A stretch of 64,000 nt of DNA from Lagopus muta. Taxonomy: Eukaryota; Chordata; Aves; Galliformes; Phasianidae. Positions 39,260 to 53,100 of this stretch are shown here, one piece after another. The notes under the pieces were generated by a model. That model saw nothing but the letters and a program-made list of their open reading frames with translations. It ran no database searches and was not told the origin of the DNA. Both the position numbers and the translations under genes were made by a program. The first letter of the stretch is position 1; each line of letters begins with the position of its first letter. Location: positions 180,437,777-180,501,776 of the forward strand of contig NC_064433.1 of NCBI RefSeq assembly GCF_023343835.1, given 5' to 3'.

Positions 39260-42200
39260 CTGCCATGGAAATACACAATATTGAAACGTGTGTTAAAGAC
39301 TTGAAATGCTAGCAATAATTATATTAGACTTTGTTAAACAACGATCCTTTTTACTGTCACCAAGTTTTTAAGTAACAGGAAGCTAACTGTTGCAATGCCA
39401 TATGTGAGAACAGCAAACAGGATTTAAAAGCATGACTTGGGCCATACTTCTGTGTCATCTTCCTTTGATTTGGATGCACAACTTTCAAAATGCTAGAGAA
39501 AAATACCTGTAAATGTCTTCACTTAGGAAACTCCAGTTGTCTGGCATTAGATTAATGGAAAGATGATAGAAACAGCCAAGTCCACAATTATTACAACATC
39601 AAGAAAATGAAAATAACTATCCCTGAAATAAGCATATATTTCTGCCTGGAAGTCTGAGCATAGCTTTCAAAGAACTGAATTCACAATTACACAGATTATG
39701 GATAGGCAAATATAAATTATACTGCAATAATATGAGAGAAAATATTTAACACAACTCAAGATTTCTTAGTTAAAGTACTGATTGGAAAAAATAAGTAAGA
39801 ACCACATACATATTTATATAAATAACTTCACAATGCTTTAAAATTCAACACATTAAGTGCTTACTTTTAATAAACCAGTACTGTCAGCCTCTGAAAAATA
39901 CATTTTTTATTATTTCTTTTAATTGAAGTCCTGAATAACTCAACAACAGTGATATCTACCTTGTACTTCTTCCACAAGAAAAATTCAGTATCTGCTGATT
40001 TTGCCAGTTCAAATAATAATGATTTGCCAGTAAAAATGATAATAGTAGTCAGTATGGCCTGCTGAAGTGGTAAATTTAATTTTAGTAATAAAAAAAATTA
40101 ACTTTATAATAACTTTCATACAGCTTTTCATAAGGCGAACTCTAAAACTGGAGCACACGTCTAATGGAAGAATGTGAAAATCATCTACCTGCTTTACTAT
40201 CATATGAAGCCCTGTATTAACTATAACAAATTGAGGCAGGTGTTGATGAAAAACAAAATCACTAAGTCGTACTGGAACTAGGAAATGTTGGAAAATGCTA
40301 TTGGAAACTGGATGAGTAACTGCATAACCAAAACATCAGACAAAAAAATGAAGAGAACTACCATTTTCTAATCCATTCTTAATGGATTCTTAACCATAAC
40401 TTATGTACATTCCAGTACCACCTCATCTGACTTGCACAGATAAAATATATGAAAAAAATACCACAAAAGGCATAAAAGGAACAAAGCTTATTAATGATCA
40501 CACTGATGCTTTGCCACAGACTTCCTTCCGCTCCCCACTTTTAATCTTGATACTTAAGGCTTCACTTCACTATACACACAGGTCCTATCACACGCACTTC
40601 ATCCCACCACATTTCTGACTGCCTTTAAAGCTCTTGTTTATCCCTGTCATAAAAGTATTAGAAAGATTCATATCTTGTTTTTCCTTCTGCTCTTTCTGCT
40701 TTCTGCAGGCAGTTTTGTTATGGAGTTGGGTGTTTGAAACAGTAATTGAGGAAAGACTGGTCTGACAAAGAGCTTTTAAAATTTATTGCTGTATGTTGAA
40801 AGGTCCGCCCAACCCGAATGTCTCTTCTAAAAGACAGTTCTATGAAAGTGGGTCACCTATTGAAAAATCTCTTTCTACAGCACATAAGTTTTTTCTTTTG
40901 ATATCGGTAGTTCCTTTGACACTGTAGTTATGTAAAATAAAATCAACTGAACTGGAAAATGTCAACCAATCACAGGATCTCCTTTGAAGATGAAGACCAA
41001 AACTTTGACTTTGATTCAATATTAATAGCCACTGAAAAATATATACTACTGGAACAATGCATTTTCAGATACTGGTTGGCTAAGTACACCCATGGTTGTG
41101 TTCTCTTTTCTATGATAAATGTTATAGAGAAATTACAACTACTATGAATTACATATTACATGGATTTCACTGTATCTGTACAGCGCATGTAGTATCTTTT
41201 GCAACTCAGGTCACAGTACTGGCTGGAGCATCAGTTCTTACAAAGAGAAAGCATTTGCAATTTCATGTCTATTTGTACTAGGTTTACTTTCAAATTGAAC
41301 AGTTGTTACACGATACAGACGATGACTCTTTAAAATACATTTGTTGAAAGTGTGCTGACATCAAGGTCCAAAGTATCTGTTTCCAAATTTTCAAATTCTC
41401 CACAGTTAATTTTTCCTTGCTATTTAATGCCAGTTTCCCATGAAATTAATTATACATATACACTTCACTACCACCACAGGCTTTCATCATTAAATTATTA
41501 ATATTCCACAATGCAGGTATACTGTGTTAAAAAAAAATAAAATCTTATAATAGTATTTCAGTCAATTACAAAAAGCACGCATTTGATATTAATGTTGATG
41601 TCATGCATTTGAATACAATATTCTTGCAGCACATTTTTTCTTTATTTATATTAACCTCTATCCAAGCTCATAGCATTTACTACCTTACAGTGTTTCTTCT
41701 TTGCTTTCATTCTTTTTCACAACAATGGAAAATGAGATTCTAGTATCAAAAGCAAAGAATACCTGATTTTGTATGACGAGCAACCAGTGCACACAGCAAA
41801 TAGGAGAAGTATTTGCACATCAAAGGATGCACAGATGTGCATTTTCAGTACCTTTTGTTAAAGCAACACCAAGTGATGTTAAATTTTATACAGCTGATTC
41901 TAAATCAAATATTCATCACATGGAAGGATCTACTCTGCATCATGCCTCTAAACTACAGTCTGAATTAAAACTGATAATTCAACATCAGGTTTGATATTCA
42001 TCCATGTTAAGGCATTTTCTTGGCCTGACTGACCATTCCTCCATAGCTGTAGTCCTAGCACTTCTTACTGGGTTTGGCATACAAAATTCCTCCCAAATGT
42101 CTACGATTACTTCTAGTCGTCTGAAATGTTCAACACAGTTTTTGCTTGTTTCCCTGGACTTAGAAGTCTTGGGTGAATCTAGAACATCAGAATGTGTGAT

Positions 42201-43298
42201 TTGCAAGCTCACAGACAGAACATAGGGACACAACTCCCTGAAAGTTCCTTGGTTTATTTATTGTTAAGTTGTAGACTCCCATTTGCCTCTTACCAAATGA
42301 GGCAAACAACTCTTACTAGAATATCCAGACTGATTAATTTCCTAAATGATATTTGCCATCGCCAACAGGAGCTAATTTAACAAAATTCAGAAGACTATAC
42401 TGGACAAAGGTCAGGTTAGATAATTACAGGGTCGTTTTTTTTTTTCTGGTATCTAAATATTTCAGAAATATGAAATTCTCATCCACTCTCTATTAGTAAT
42501 TTTGGATAGTGTCAGAAGCTGACCTAGGACACTGTTATTTCCTGCAGTCTTTTGTCTGCCTGCATTATCAGACTAAAGAAGGAGCCCTGCCACCTGCTTT
42601 CTGTGCTGAACACAGCTTACTGAACATTAATATCATGGGAACAACATTCACTGGAATCAGAACTTGTTTTGTGAATTCTCTACAAATTTAAGCATAAGAC
42701 AGATGCAAAAAGATTCAGATTCAGTCAAAATCACATTACCACCTGCAGTATTAAGAAGCTAAACTAAAATATTCAAGTACTCTGTCTTGCTCCCTAGACA
42801 ATGAGTAGTGAGTTTATAGCTGCTGGCTGTAGCCCTAAGCATCTATTAACAAATTGTTGTGTCTTTGTCATATCTAAAATGAATCCTATTATAGTTCACT
42901 TAGATCCTAAATATCTCATTTTGAGGTTAGTGTTTCTAAGAGATGGCCTTATATACGTATATCTTCTTTCTATAAGCCACAAGTCTTTTAATGACCTTCT
43001 GGACAATGGCTAGGTATTACCTAATGAAACGGCACCTTCTATTTTACCTAAGAGGCAGATTAAGGTAATGGAAGAAGAAGAATTTGAAATGTGAAATTTA
43101 AATCAGCACTCTGCAGGTTTTTTTGCACTTTTATACAATTAACCAGCATTTCTATTTCCAACACTATATTTATAGATCACTCTTCCAGAAAGTTTGTGGA
43201 CAGGTAACTTGGACATCTCAGCAAAATTCTATGATAACTACAACGTTTTTTATCACAGAAACTCAAGAAGAACAGACAAATACTTCTAAACACAGTAC
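39260..43298 (-). other. DYNC2H1 intron (4.0 kb)
   Basis: 4,039 bp between the GLLLEG exon and the KFTASWKGR exon. Very AT-rich; no interspersed repeat or nested gene recognised. Confidence 0.9.
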
Positions 43299-43380
43299 CT
43301 TAACTTGGAGTTTGCCTTCCTGTATTCGTCCTTTCCATGATGCTGTAAATTTAAGGCTGTCCACTGAACAGCTCATTACT
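43299..43380 (-). CDS. DYNC2H1: DYNC2H1 coding exon (third from the end), codon 137 (last base) to residue 164
   Basis: An 82-bp exon with acceptor tgtttcccttgcag and donor AAG|gtactg. The first A completes Arg137; the other 27 codons read VMSCSVDSLKF through GKLQVK. This is the part of the dynein C-terminal domain leading into the conserved GLxLEG motif of the next exon. The phase (one base, then whole codons) exactly matches the two-base overhang of the preceding exon, which supports both borders. The donor is weaker than the GTAAGT donors nearby but canonical at GT. Confidence 0.95.
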
Positions 43381-43690
43381 CTGCAAGGGAAACACACATT
43401 CTTTGAGACATATAACAACAATAAAAGAAATGTAAACCCTAAAACAGTGTAAATCAATGCGTACCCTATCACAGGAAGTCTTACCTTGAAGAAAAACACA
43501 TTATTAATTTTATCTTTTTTTTTTTAACATCAGTATTCAAACAAGTAGTTTGTAACTATTCTACTTCAGCTCAAATAATAAAAACGAGATGACTCCTGAC
43601 GATAACTGACATGATTTGTTGATTCATCTTTACAAACAGAGAATAATAGCACATTAACACACATAAATAGGAAGACTATTTTTCACTTAC
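43381..43690 (-). other. DYNC2H1 short intron (310 bp)
   Basis: GTAAGT donor at 43690 and CCCTTGCAG acceptor at 43381. Unusually compact beside the 14.2-kb intron next to it; nothing else seen inside. Confidence 0.93.
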
Positions 43691-43800
43691 CTTGCAGTCT
43701 CCTGGCGTAAGGCATTGAGAAATGCATCTGGATGAAATAGTTCTGAAAGGTCCAGGGTGTCTGACAGTAGTTTCTGCTTCTCTGCTTTTTCAACCCAATT
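43691..43800 (-). CDS. DYNC2H1: DYNC2H1 coding exon (fourth from the end), residues 101-136 plus two bases of codon 137
   Basis: A 110-bp exon with acceptor ttttttcctcttag and donor AAG|gtaagt. It starts in phase 0 and ends two bases into a codon. It encodes 36 residues from NWVEKAEKQKLLSDTL to FLNALRQETA; the terminal AG joins an A from the next exon to make Arg137. The DLSELFHPDAFLNALRQ stretch is the typical C-terminal-domain segment of dynein heavy chains (an L-x-x-F-P/H-x-x-F-L-x-A-L-R-Q type pattern). Only 310 bp separates it from the following exon. Confidence 0.96.
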
Positions 43801-44903
43801 CTAAGAGGAAAAAAAAGAGGAAAAATGAATCCTGAAGTTACTGTCTGATTTTTCAACATTTTAAGTTGATGTGGATTTGTCAATACATACAATTAATGAA
43901 TAAAGATTGTATAAATAGACTGCAATCTCAAAGTTGAACATTAATTTCAATTACTTCACACTGGCAAACAGAAAGTCAACACGATTTAAAAGCAAGCAAG
44001 CCAGCAGTTTATGTGTAATGTGACTCACTCATCTAAACAAACAAGCTTTTGTTCCACTCCTTGCATACTGCAGCTCACTTTGTAGGATGAAGCTCATACC
44101 AAATTCCTAATGCTCTTCTGAAACCCTATTCCATCTTCACAAAAATGAAATTTCATGTTTTCTTTGTCAAAATGGTTAGCAACATAGCCTTTGCTTTGCT
44201 GAATTCAGACAAATAACTGAATTTTGTTCAAGTAAGATTTAAGACAAATTCACAGAATTTCTGATTCAGAAATTTAGATTTCTGATCTAAAAACTGACCT
44301 CTTTTAGAGCTGAGAGAACAAAAATTATAGGAGTGGAGGGAATAATTATACTCATTTATTCTGTTGTCCCAACCTACTTTTTCTCACGTGAAGCCTGCCT
44401 CTATGAGCAGCATACCTGGAACTTCCTATTGACACAATGCATTATCTGCCATCAAGAGAAGAGATAAGCACATTGCAGCTTGCTTTCCAATCTTGATAAA
44501 CCATGTGTAGTAAGTAAAGAAACATGCAAAACTAACTCCTACTTTTTTCTATCACTTATCAAGGATGCACTCTGAATTCCCAAAAGTCTCGTACTAATCT
44601 ATTAATTTCAAAACTGAAGAAGCAATGGTTGCTACACTCTTTTTTGAAGACTTCTTTTAGACCAAGTGGGACATTGAAGATCTACTCTTATTTTAGACAG
44701 ATCTAAAATTATTTCACAAATCCAGAAAGTTGGAGGAATGTCAACAGCTCGCTATTCATTAATGATTGTGTCCTCGTCAGGGTGAACTACATGCCTGTCT
44801 CTCATGTGAAAGAACATGCAAGGTGTCTCTGAGTTTGCATTAAGGGCATGTTATCTGTCCACTCCTGTGTGAATGCAAAAAAGAAGATGGCCTAAAAAAA
44901 TAC

Positions 44904-44950
44904 CAAAGTACAAATCATTACATTGCTGTACAAAGTACAAATCATTACAT
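44904..44950 (+). repeat. tandem duplication, 27-bp unit, two copies
   Basis: CAAAGTACAAATCATTACAT occurs at 44904 and again at 44931, identical over 20 bases. Two copies only. Confidence 0.85.
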
Positions 44951-47900
44951 TTCAGCTTGATGAGCATTATTTTAAAATATTAGTTCACTCACATAAAGCA
45001 CCCACCAGGCATCAGTACTTCATTTTAAAAGTACATTAGTGTATTCTTTGTCATGCTGATCATCTAATTTCATAGAAACATCTCAGAGTGAAAAAAAAAA
45101 TAAAAATCCACAAGACAACTAAATATCACATCTCTTTTTTTGCATGTTTTTTTTGCTGTTGAGGGGCGGTTTTCCTCATCAACGTGTCAAATACATCTCC
45201 ATAATGCTTCCACCATGCACAAAAACTGAATCAGTGACCTTTTTTGTCTGTCACATCACAGACTATGAGCCCTCAACCCAAATGATAATGAATTAGTTAG
45301 GAGATTCTCACTTCCCATTTTCATTAACTAAATGTACACAGTTATTGTGTGCCTTGTCTGCCTGAATTTTTAATGACTTTGCATAACAACAATATTTGCA
45401 GTAAATCTGCAATCAGGTTAGGGCAGATTTTGTAAATTGTTTTGTATAATACAAGTAGACACAAACATCTCAACTTGCAGCTAATGTAATCATTCTACTG
45501 CTGTCATCAAATAAACTTTTAATGTAATTGCTAAAGAGAACCACCGTCAGGAACATAGATGCTTCTGTTCCATCCAATTAAAAGATCAGTGTGGGTGATA
45601 TTAATTCTAAGCTCATATAATTAAATTGCATTAGGAAACACAATAGCAAAAACTTTCATTAGATCACAAAAGCAAAGTTTGTAATTGCTACTTGTATTGG
45701 TCTAAATAAAGCAGAAGACATAACTCATTTGCGCTGCTTAATAAACATTTAAGTTTTATATATTTAAATATTGAAGATTTAAACATTGCAGGCAGCTCAA
45801 CCTCACACAGCCCCTCACTCTCCCCCTTCCAAGTGAGACAGAAAAGAGAATCAGAAGGGTAAAAGTGAGAAAAGTAGTGGGCTGAGTGAGAGAAAGGCAT
45901 TTTAACAGGTAAAGCAAAAGCTGCCTATGCAGGCAGAGCAAAGTAAGGCATTCATTCACTACTTCCCATCAGTAGGCAGATGTCCAGTCATTTCTAGCAA
46001 AGTAGGGCTCATCACACTTAACAGTTACTTCAGAAAATAAACACTGCAACTCTGAATGTTATTTGAATATATATGAATGTATATTCTGACTGTATATACG
46101 AATGTAACTCCAATGACCATTCTTTCCTCCAGCTTTTATTGAGGAGCACAATATGATATGGTATGGTCAGTGTGGGCCAGCTGTCCCAGCTCTTTTCCCA
46201 TCCCATCTACTCACTGGCAGGGCAGCATGAGAAGCAAAAAAGTCCTTGACTCTGAGTAATCACTGCTCAGCAACAACTAAGGGACCGGTGTGTTATCATC
46301 GTTTTCATCATAAATCTGAAACACAGCACTGTATCAGCTTCTACTACAAAGAAAATGGACTCTATATGAGCCCCAAACAGTGCAAAACACAATAAAAAAT
46401 GATAATAAAATATATTTTAAAATAGAAGTGTAAAAAATGAAGTTATTCTTTCCATCCTATATCATCACATGACAGCATGTTAGTCAAGTGCTACGGTCTC
46501 AACAAATGACAACACTCCTAAATGGATCATTTGTTACTAGTGCTTCCCCCACCACTGCCCTTGATGCCTAGGAAAGGTCATGTCTGGAAGTGGAGGAACC
46601 TCAGGCTGAGCTGTGGAAAGACTGATGTTTCTTGAAAAGGAGAAATCTTTCAACAGATTAACTGTGATTCTTCATTTCCCACTCCGACCCTAACTTCAAT
46701 AAAAGTACACATTGACTTCATTTGTCAAGACGATGCAAAGTTGTTTGACTTATTGATCTTAGATGGCCATGCAGCATTTCAGTCTGAAGTGACTTCTTCC
46801 ACCACTAGCTTACTAGAAACCTTTCTCTTTCCAGGTAGGCCAAAAAAATCCATGCATTTGTCACTTGCCATCTGGATTACAATGACAGGACTACCAAAAG
46901 CACTAAGATGGTGTAATATCTAGCTAATCATCCCGCTGTGGGTCAGGTCAGCAGCCTGATCAGTGTTCTCCCAGCTACCTCCTCACTCCCACCATTACAC
47001 ACAGCCCTTGGTGTGTTTGCTGCAACACACAGTTAGGTTTACATCTTCAAAACAACTAATAGCCAAGATCTAAATTCACTAAGAACAGTTTCCAGCATAT
47101 TATTAACAGCACAGCTTTAGTTCCCTGTGTTAGTTATGACAGTTAATGATTGCTGGGAAAATGTATATGAAAGTTGAAATCACAGCAATATTGATAAACA
47201 GCATTTAGCTGTGAAACAAAATTAAATGAATCCTCAGTCTGAAGATTTTAACCCTGAAAATCATTTACATCACATACATACACAAAAAGGTTTTTAATAT
47301 ATATATTTTTTAACCCTTATTACTTAATATTTCCAGAGTGTTTCACAGAATATTTACTGCTTAGTTAAAGTTATAAATTTAAATTTGAATGGTCCCTGGT
47401 AGATTAACATAGCATTAGATGCTTGTAAGTACCTAATCAGCGATATGCAAAAAACTTTGTACAGCAATTCCTAGCAGAATATTTCAATGCTTTAATAAGG
47501 TGAGTTTCTATTTTGTATAATGAAACAATCTTTTTCCCACAATAAATCTGAAAGTACAGTCTCAGATGGTTTAAATATTTTTTTTCATGTATCGTAACAT
47601 CCAAGAAGCATCTATTCCGTTCTGAAGAAGAAGCTTTCCTTATCTTTTATAATCCCAAAGCAAACTGAGCACCTCATATCGAACAGTGGAAAGAATAAAG
47701 AGGCTGCCAGATTTTCCTGCTATCATTTATACAATTTTAGGCTGATCACAGAACTCCTCTACAATGTACCAAGTACTTTTCCTTCGCCGGTTTTAATTCA
47801 TCCTGATTATATTCTCTTCTATAATGTTTTTCCCTTGTTACAATCCCAGAAGAAATCTTTTATTGAAATAACAAATCATTTAAATCACTACAGAAATTGT

Positions 47901-49849
47901 TTCACTTTTGAGCATAGGCATAAAATTGTATCCAGTACGATATGAATATGCATAGCCAGAAAACATATGTAGTACAGTTCTGTCTTTACACTAGTTTCAG
48001 AGGCATTCGAAGTTACTAGAGAAAAGAACAGAAAAGGCTGACAGCAAATGATGGCAAGTAACAAACACTGATAGGAGAGGAAGAATTCAGTTGACCACCA
48101 CAAGGGTACTCTGCCGTACCTGGTGGAAATCATCAGCTGAAGTAACTGTGTTACACTGCAAGGAAATGACAGAGGTATTCATTATGGCACTGAGTGCAGA
48201 CGGGGGGAAAGTGTGGTCACTCAGGAGTGACTGCCATAAAGCAAATTGCTCTCTCTGGGCAATTTTTTCCTGTGAGAACTCTTGAGCTACTGCAGTTACT
48301 CTATATAAAATGAACATGAATACTGCCATATTTCACATAGTATGATATGGGTACATACTATCTTTTAAATGGTAAATGCAAAGGTTTAGAGTCTCAGTTT
48401 ATTTTTCATTTTGGATTTCATTCTGTTATTTTAGAAAAAACTGCTGCTTAGTGCTTTAAATATAATACTATTTCTTCATTTCAGTTTGATATGCCTCAGA
48501 AGTTCTGTATTTGTTTGGGGAGTCTGAATGTTAATGCAATGGCACGTTGTTAGAGCATACAAATTCTGAGTCTATTAGCATCAACTTGCTAGTTAACAAT
48601 GTGCCAGAAGCGGTTGTGCACGAAGGCACAGCTGAGGGAAGCACTAACAAATCTGATTTCATTCTGGTTACTGCATTAATTCATTTTCATCAAAACAGTA
48701 ACTGAACTTTTCTGAGTTGCTGGTTCCTACGTTTAATAAGAATATCACAACGATGACTACATAAGAGCCGTAACAAAATTCTAACAAGCTGCTGATTAAC
48801 ATATCTCAAAAACATCTACTTTCAGTTATTTTCTTGACAATCACTGAACACAAACTATGGTCTTACTTCCAACTTCCACTGATAAGAAGTTGCCAGGCAC
48901 AGAAAATAATGGTGTATAATATTTATTTACGGGTAACAGATGAGAGTGCTGACCCGAATCCTTGGACAAAGTGAGTTTGTCAATTCCATTGTGGACCTCT
49001 GGAGCAGGAATGCAGTTGTGATGAAGCTAGCAAGGCTGAACAAGGTAAAGAATACTCAGTATTCCAGGCACAATTAACGATGAAACAGTTTACTGCAGTG
49101 TGTTCCACTGTACCACCTTGAATGCTGTATTGTGGTAAAGGGAGCCAACAGAGAACTGCTTCCTTTACTATGGTTCATTTTCTCTGGTGAACATCCCACG
49201 AGATGCAGATTTTCAGTCAAACATATCCCTCACACTCCTTGTTCCTCTTCAGAGATAATGACCGCTTGTGCTGCAGTCATCAGTCAAACCCTGGGTTTGG
49301 GTTTTTTAGCTGTTTAGCAGTTTTCTGCTAACATCCTCTCTTGAGACTGCCAAAATTCAAAGAAAATCTCTCAACCATGCCTGCTTAACAGAACTCTCAT
49401 CTATCGGCAACTATCAATCCTCATCCTAACTCTCATGTACGTATGCAAAGTTTATCAAACATACTATAGCAATCTAATCAGAATTGCTTAACTGTACAGG
49501 ATACATATCCCAAAAAAACATGACAGCCAAAAAAAAAAAGAACTCTACTTTTCTACAAGGAAGAAAGAAATCACAGAACAAACTCCAGCTGATGCAGCTG
49601 CACTAGAACCAAGCAACTACATGACTGCCTGGTCCTGTCCTGGCACACAGAATCCAGGGACACTCCATGTTGACTCATGCTAATGCTACTTACGCAGCAC
49701 TGAGAGAGCGCTACAACTGCTCTGACCATCAAAAAGTTTGTTCAACCAGAAATAACTTTATGTAGACACAGAATTTATTTATTTTTTTTAAATTGGTGTA
49801 ATAAATGGGTATGAATAAATGTTGATGCCTCCAAGATGGCAGGAAATGT

Positions 49850-50152
49850 TGATCTGCCTGAGGGTAGGAAGGCTCTACAGAGGGATCTGGACAGGCTGGG
49901 CTGAGGCCAACTGAGATGAAGCTCAACAAGACCGAGTGCCGGGTCCTGCACTTTGGCCACAATCCCAAACAGTGCTGCAGGCTTGGAGCATTGTGACTAG
50001 AAGACTGTGTAGAAGAAAAAGACCTGGGAGTGTCCAAGAAGCATTGGGATGTTGCTCCAAGGGACATAGTTTAGCAGGGAAATATCTGTGTTAAGTGGAC
50101 AGTTGGACAGGATGATCCCAGAGGTCTTTTCCAACGTTGGTGATTTTATGGC
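49850..50152 (+). mobile_element. CR1 LINE, internally deleted, antisense in DYNC2H1 intron
   Basis: Begins in RT-coding text (CTCTACAGAGGGATCTGGAC, AGATGAAGCTCAACAAGACC, GAAAAAGACCTGGGAGTG). At about 50032 it jumps to the last part of the element (CCAAGAAGCATTGGGATGTT, TCCAACGTTGGTGATTTTAT). From the family layout roughly 0.5 kb is missing at the junction. Confidence 0.85.
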
Positions 50153-53100
50153 ATGATGCCACATTCAAGCCTGTTCTCACAAGTATCCTGGATAGACAGA
50201 TGGAATAACCTAGGGAAAACATCTCACAGACTTTCCTAAGGAGCACACATTTGTCTGGTGTCTGACCACTCTTACCACCATTTCTTTTTTTCCTTTCAAT
50301 TCAGTGTTTTTTTTCAGCATGTGCATGTTCTCTCTTGGCTGATGTAGCAAAATCTCAAACTTTCAGGGTGCATAACTAGACATTAAATATTTAACATTTA
50401 TGAGAGAGATACTACAATACAGTGGTACAAACCCAGTATATATTCATTAGAACAGATCTGACATTTGAAAAAATATATAAAGTTTTTAAATTAAAAATTC
50501 AGACTAGACTATCCATTTTACCCCTCTGTTTTATCTTTTGCATCACAGTTTTGTCCATGATAAAGAAAGAATGAAAAATAAGTTATTTAAAATGAGGCAA
50601 TCAACATCATAAATTTAAAAAATTTGAATACATACAGTTCATTTACATTTAGCACTGTGTGCATTCATCTTTCTCTCCACATTCTGAAAATGCATCTTGG
50701 ATCTTAAGGAGAAAGATCAGCGAATGATGTTTATTTTATTAGATTTAATAAAGTGTAAAACTACAGCATTAAATCATACACACATTAAACACATGACCCA
50801 GTTTCCACTCATTACGGAGTATGTAGAGTAACTTGCATCCATACATTAAAAAATAAACAAATCTGCCTAAAAAAAACCCCACAAATTGAACTGAGATTCA
50901 GAAAAATGATCATTTTAATTTTTTAGAATACGCACAGTAACAACTCGTTTCTTTTTTATGAACTATAAAAGTCTTTTTATGAGTGATTGCCTTCTGCTAT
51001 CAATTTTCTACAATCGTATAGATCATCAGCTCTTCAGAGGTATGATGAAGGATGCTGTTCAAACTTCTGCTTACAAGGTAGTGTTTAATAATGAAAAAAA
51101 TACCTACACTCATAAAACATGCTTAGAATTGAGAATGTAATCAACAGAGTTGAATTCTGTTGAAACAAATTACATTTCAAAAGATATAAGGCTGAAGTTT
51201 TTGGAAAAACCCATAACCTGTGGATGCCTCCCTTAGCAGAGGATCTAAATTTCATTGGAATTGAGCTTCAATAATTCACAATGAAACCAAACCGAATGCA
51301 GGTAGAGATAACTTTCCTTTCCCAATGCTGCATTTCAAAACCTGTTTTCCCCACACGTAAAACAAATTATTTTCCCAAATGAGGGATAATCCCTGAACAC
51401 TGACATTACTTCCATTTAAAACTGCACAGCTTGCAGACTCAGTGTGGAAGTAAGACTTATTTCATTCAAAGAATAATGATTTCAATATTTTTGGAATGTA
51501 AAGCTTTCAACTAGTGCTTAAAGATAAAAAAGGAAAAAGGAACAACAACTTAAGGAATAAGGAATCCTTCCACCTCAGGCCCCTACACATGAACACAGTG
51601 TCCTGCTAAGTCACAAGAGGACATCAACTCTCTGAACATAAAAAAGGTTCACCTTCTGCTTTAGCTTCCTTGGAAAACAGACCATATTTCAGTGGACAAC
51701 TTTCACTGACCTGTAATAGTCTGATATTTTTATTTTACAACACAGCCTTCAGAACTCCTCTTTGGACAGTGCATCTTTACAAGTTACTACTATTCTATAC
51801 AGCCACTACTTAATTTAAGTGAATAATTGATTAAAGGGGGATAGGATACAACAATAAATCTATTATATCTTCAAATTTGCCTTCTCCAGGAGGGAAAGAA
51901 AAGATCTAAATTTTTATTGTGCCCCTGTTCCCTACTTTTCCAAAGCAGATATCACTTAGATAAAAAAAAGTTATTTAAAGAATGAATCCTGGCTGATAAA
52001 TTCTGTACAAAGTGAAATCATACCGCAATGAGATGGAAGCTGTGATAACTAATTAATGCTCAGGTTCTTAGCAGATCATAGTAGTCTGTAGTTGTATTTT
52101 TGTTTTGATATTCTTGACAGAATTCTTCAGAATAAAGTGGATTCTCTATAGCATTTTGAACTTTGATTTAAAATAATAGATTTAGAACAATATTTTTAGG
52201 AACCCTTGTGTTTAATTAAAATACTAAATCTGAAGTATTCTGCATTATACACATACCTGGACAAATACATATTAAAACAGAGTGATGGGAAGAGCAACAG
52301 TAAAGTGGGGAATGCAGCCAACATAATCCATCCAAATCAGCTACTCCTAAGATCACACGAGACATACCATCAAGCTACTGCTCATGCTCCAAAATCCACT
52401 ATGGCAATCTATCAAAAGAAACTGAAAATCTATGCAAACTCTAAGGGGTACAAAACTTTCCATGGAGTGCCAGAGTGGGTGAATATATAGCAGGATATTT
52501 AGGGGTAGTACCAAAGATTGGGAAAAGGGATGATTCAGAGTGGATCAGGGATGAGCAAGAATGGCATCAGCAGAGTCTGTCCTGTCCTTTAAGTTCTGTT
52601 TTACTTATTTTCTGTTCACATGTGTTCCCTGTCTGGGGAGAGTGGGGAGAGAGAATCCTCCCACAAACCTCGTGCCATATCAGCCAGAGGTCTGGGCTGC
52701 CTGTTGCAGACTGAGGGATTGGAAACCAGACCAGTGGAGAGATCAAAAATCAGAGAATCATGGAGGGTGTTTTTCTTGAGCACTAAAAACCAAAGAAACA
52801 CAATAGGGTATTCGTGCTGCCAGCGATCATGTAGCTGCCTGTGAAGGTACTTCTCTCTGTCAGACTGCATGTCTGGCTGTGTCTGTGTGGAACATGTTTG
52901 CTGCTTATTCGGGAATTCAGCCTCAGCTTTGCAGGATGTGGAAAATGGGGACAAACACCAGCCTATAATCTCAGGGAACTCAGGAGGGAAGGAATCCACT
53001 ACACCCTTCAGTCCACTGGATTATGCTTTCTTAAGTGCACATTTAAAGGATTCTGCTATCCTTTGAAACATCCAGAACCACATGCTAGGGTTCCAGCTCA

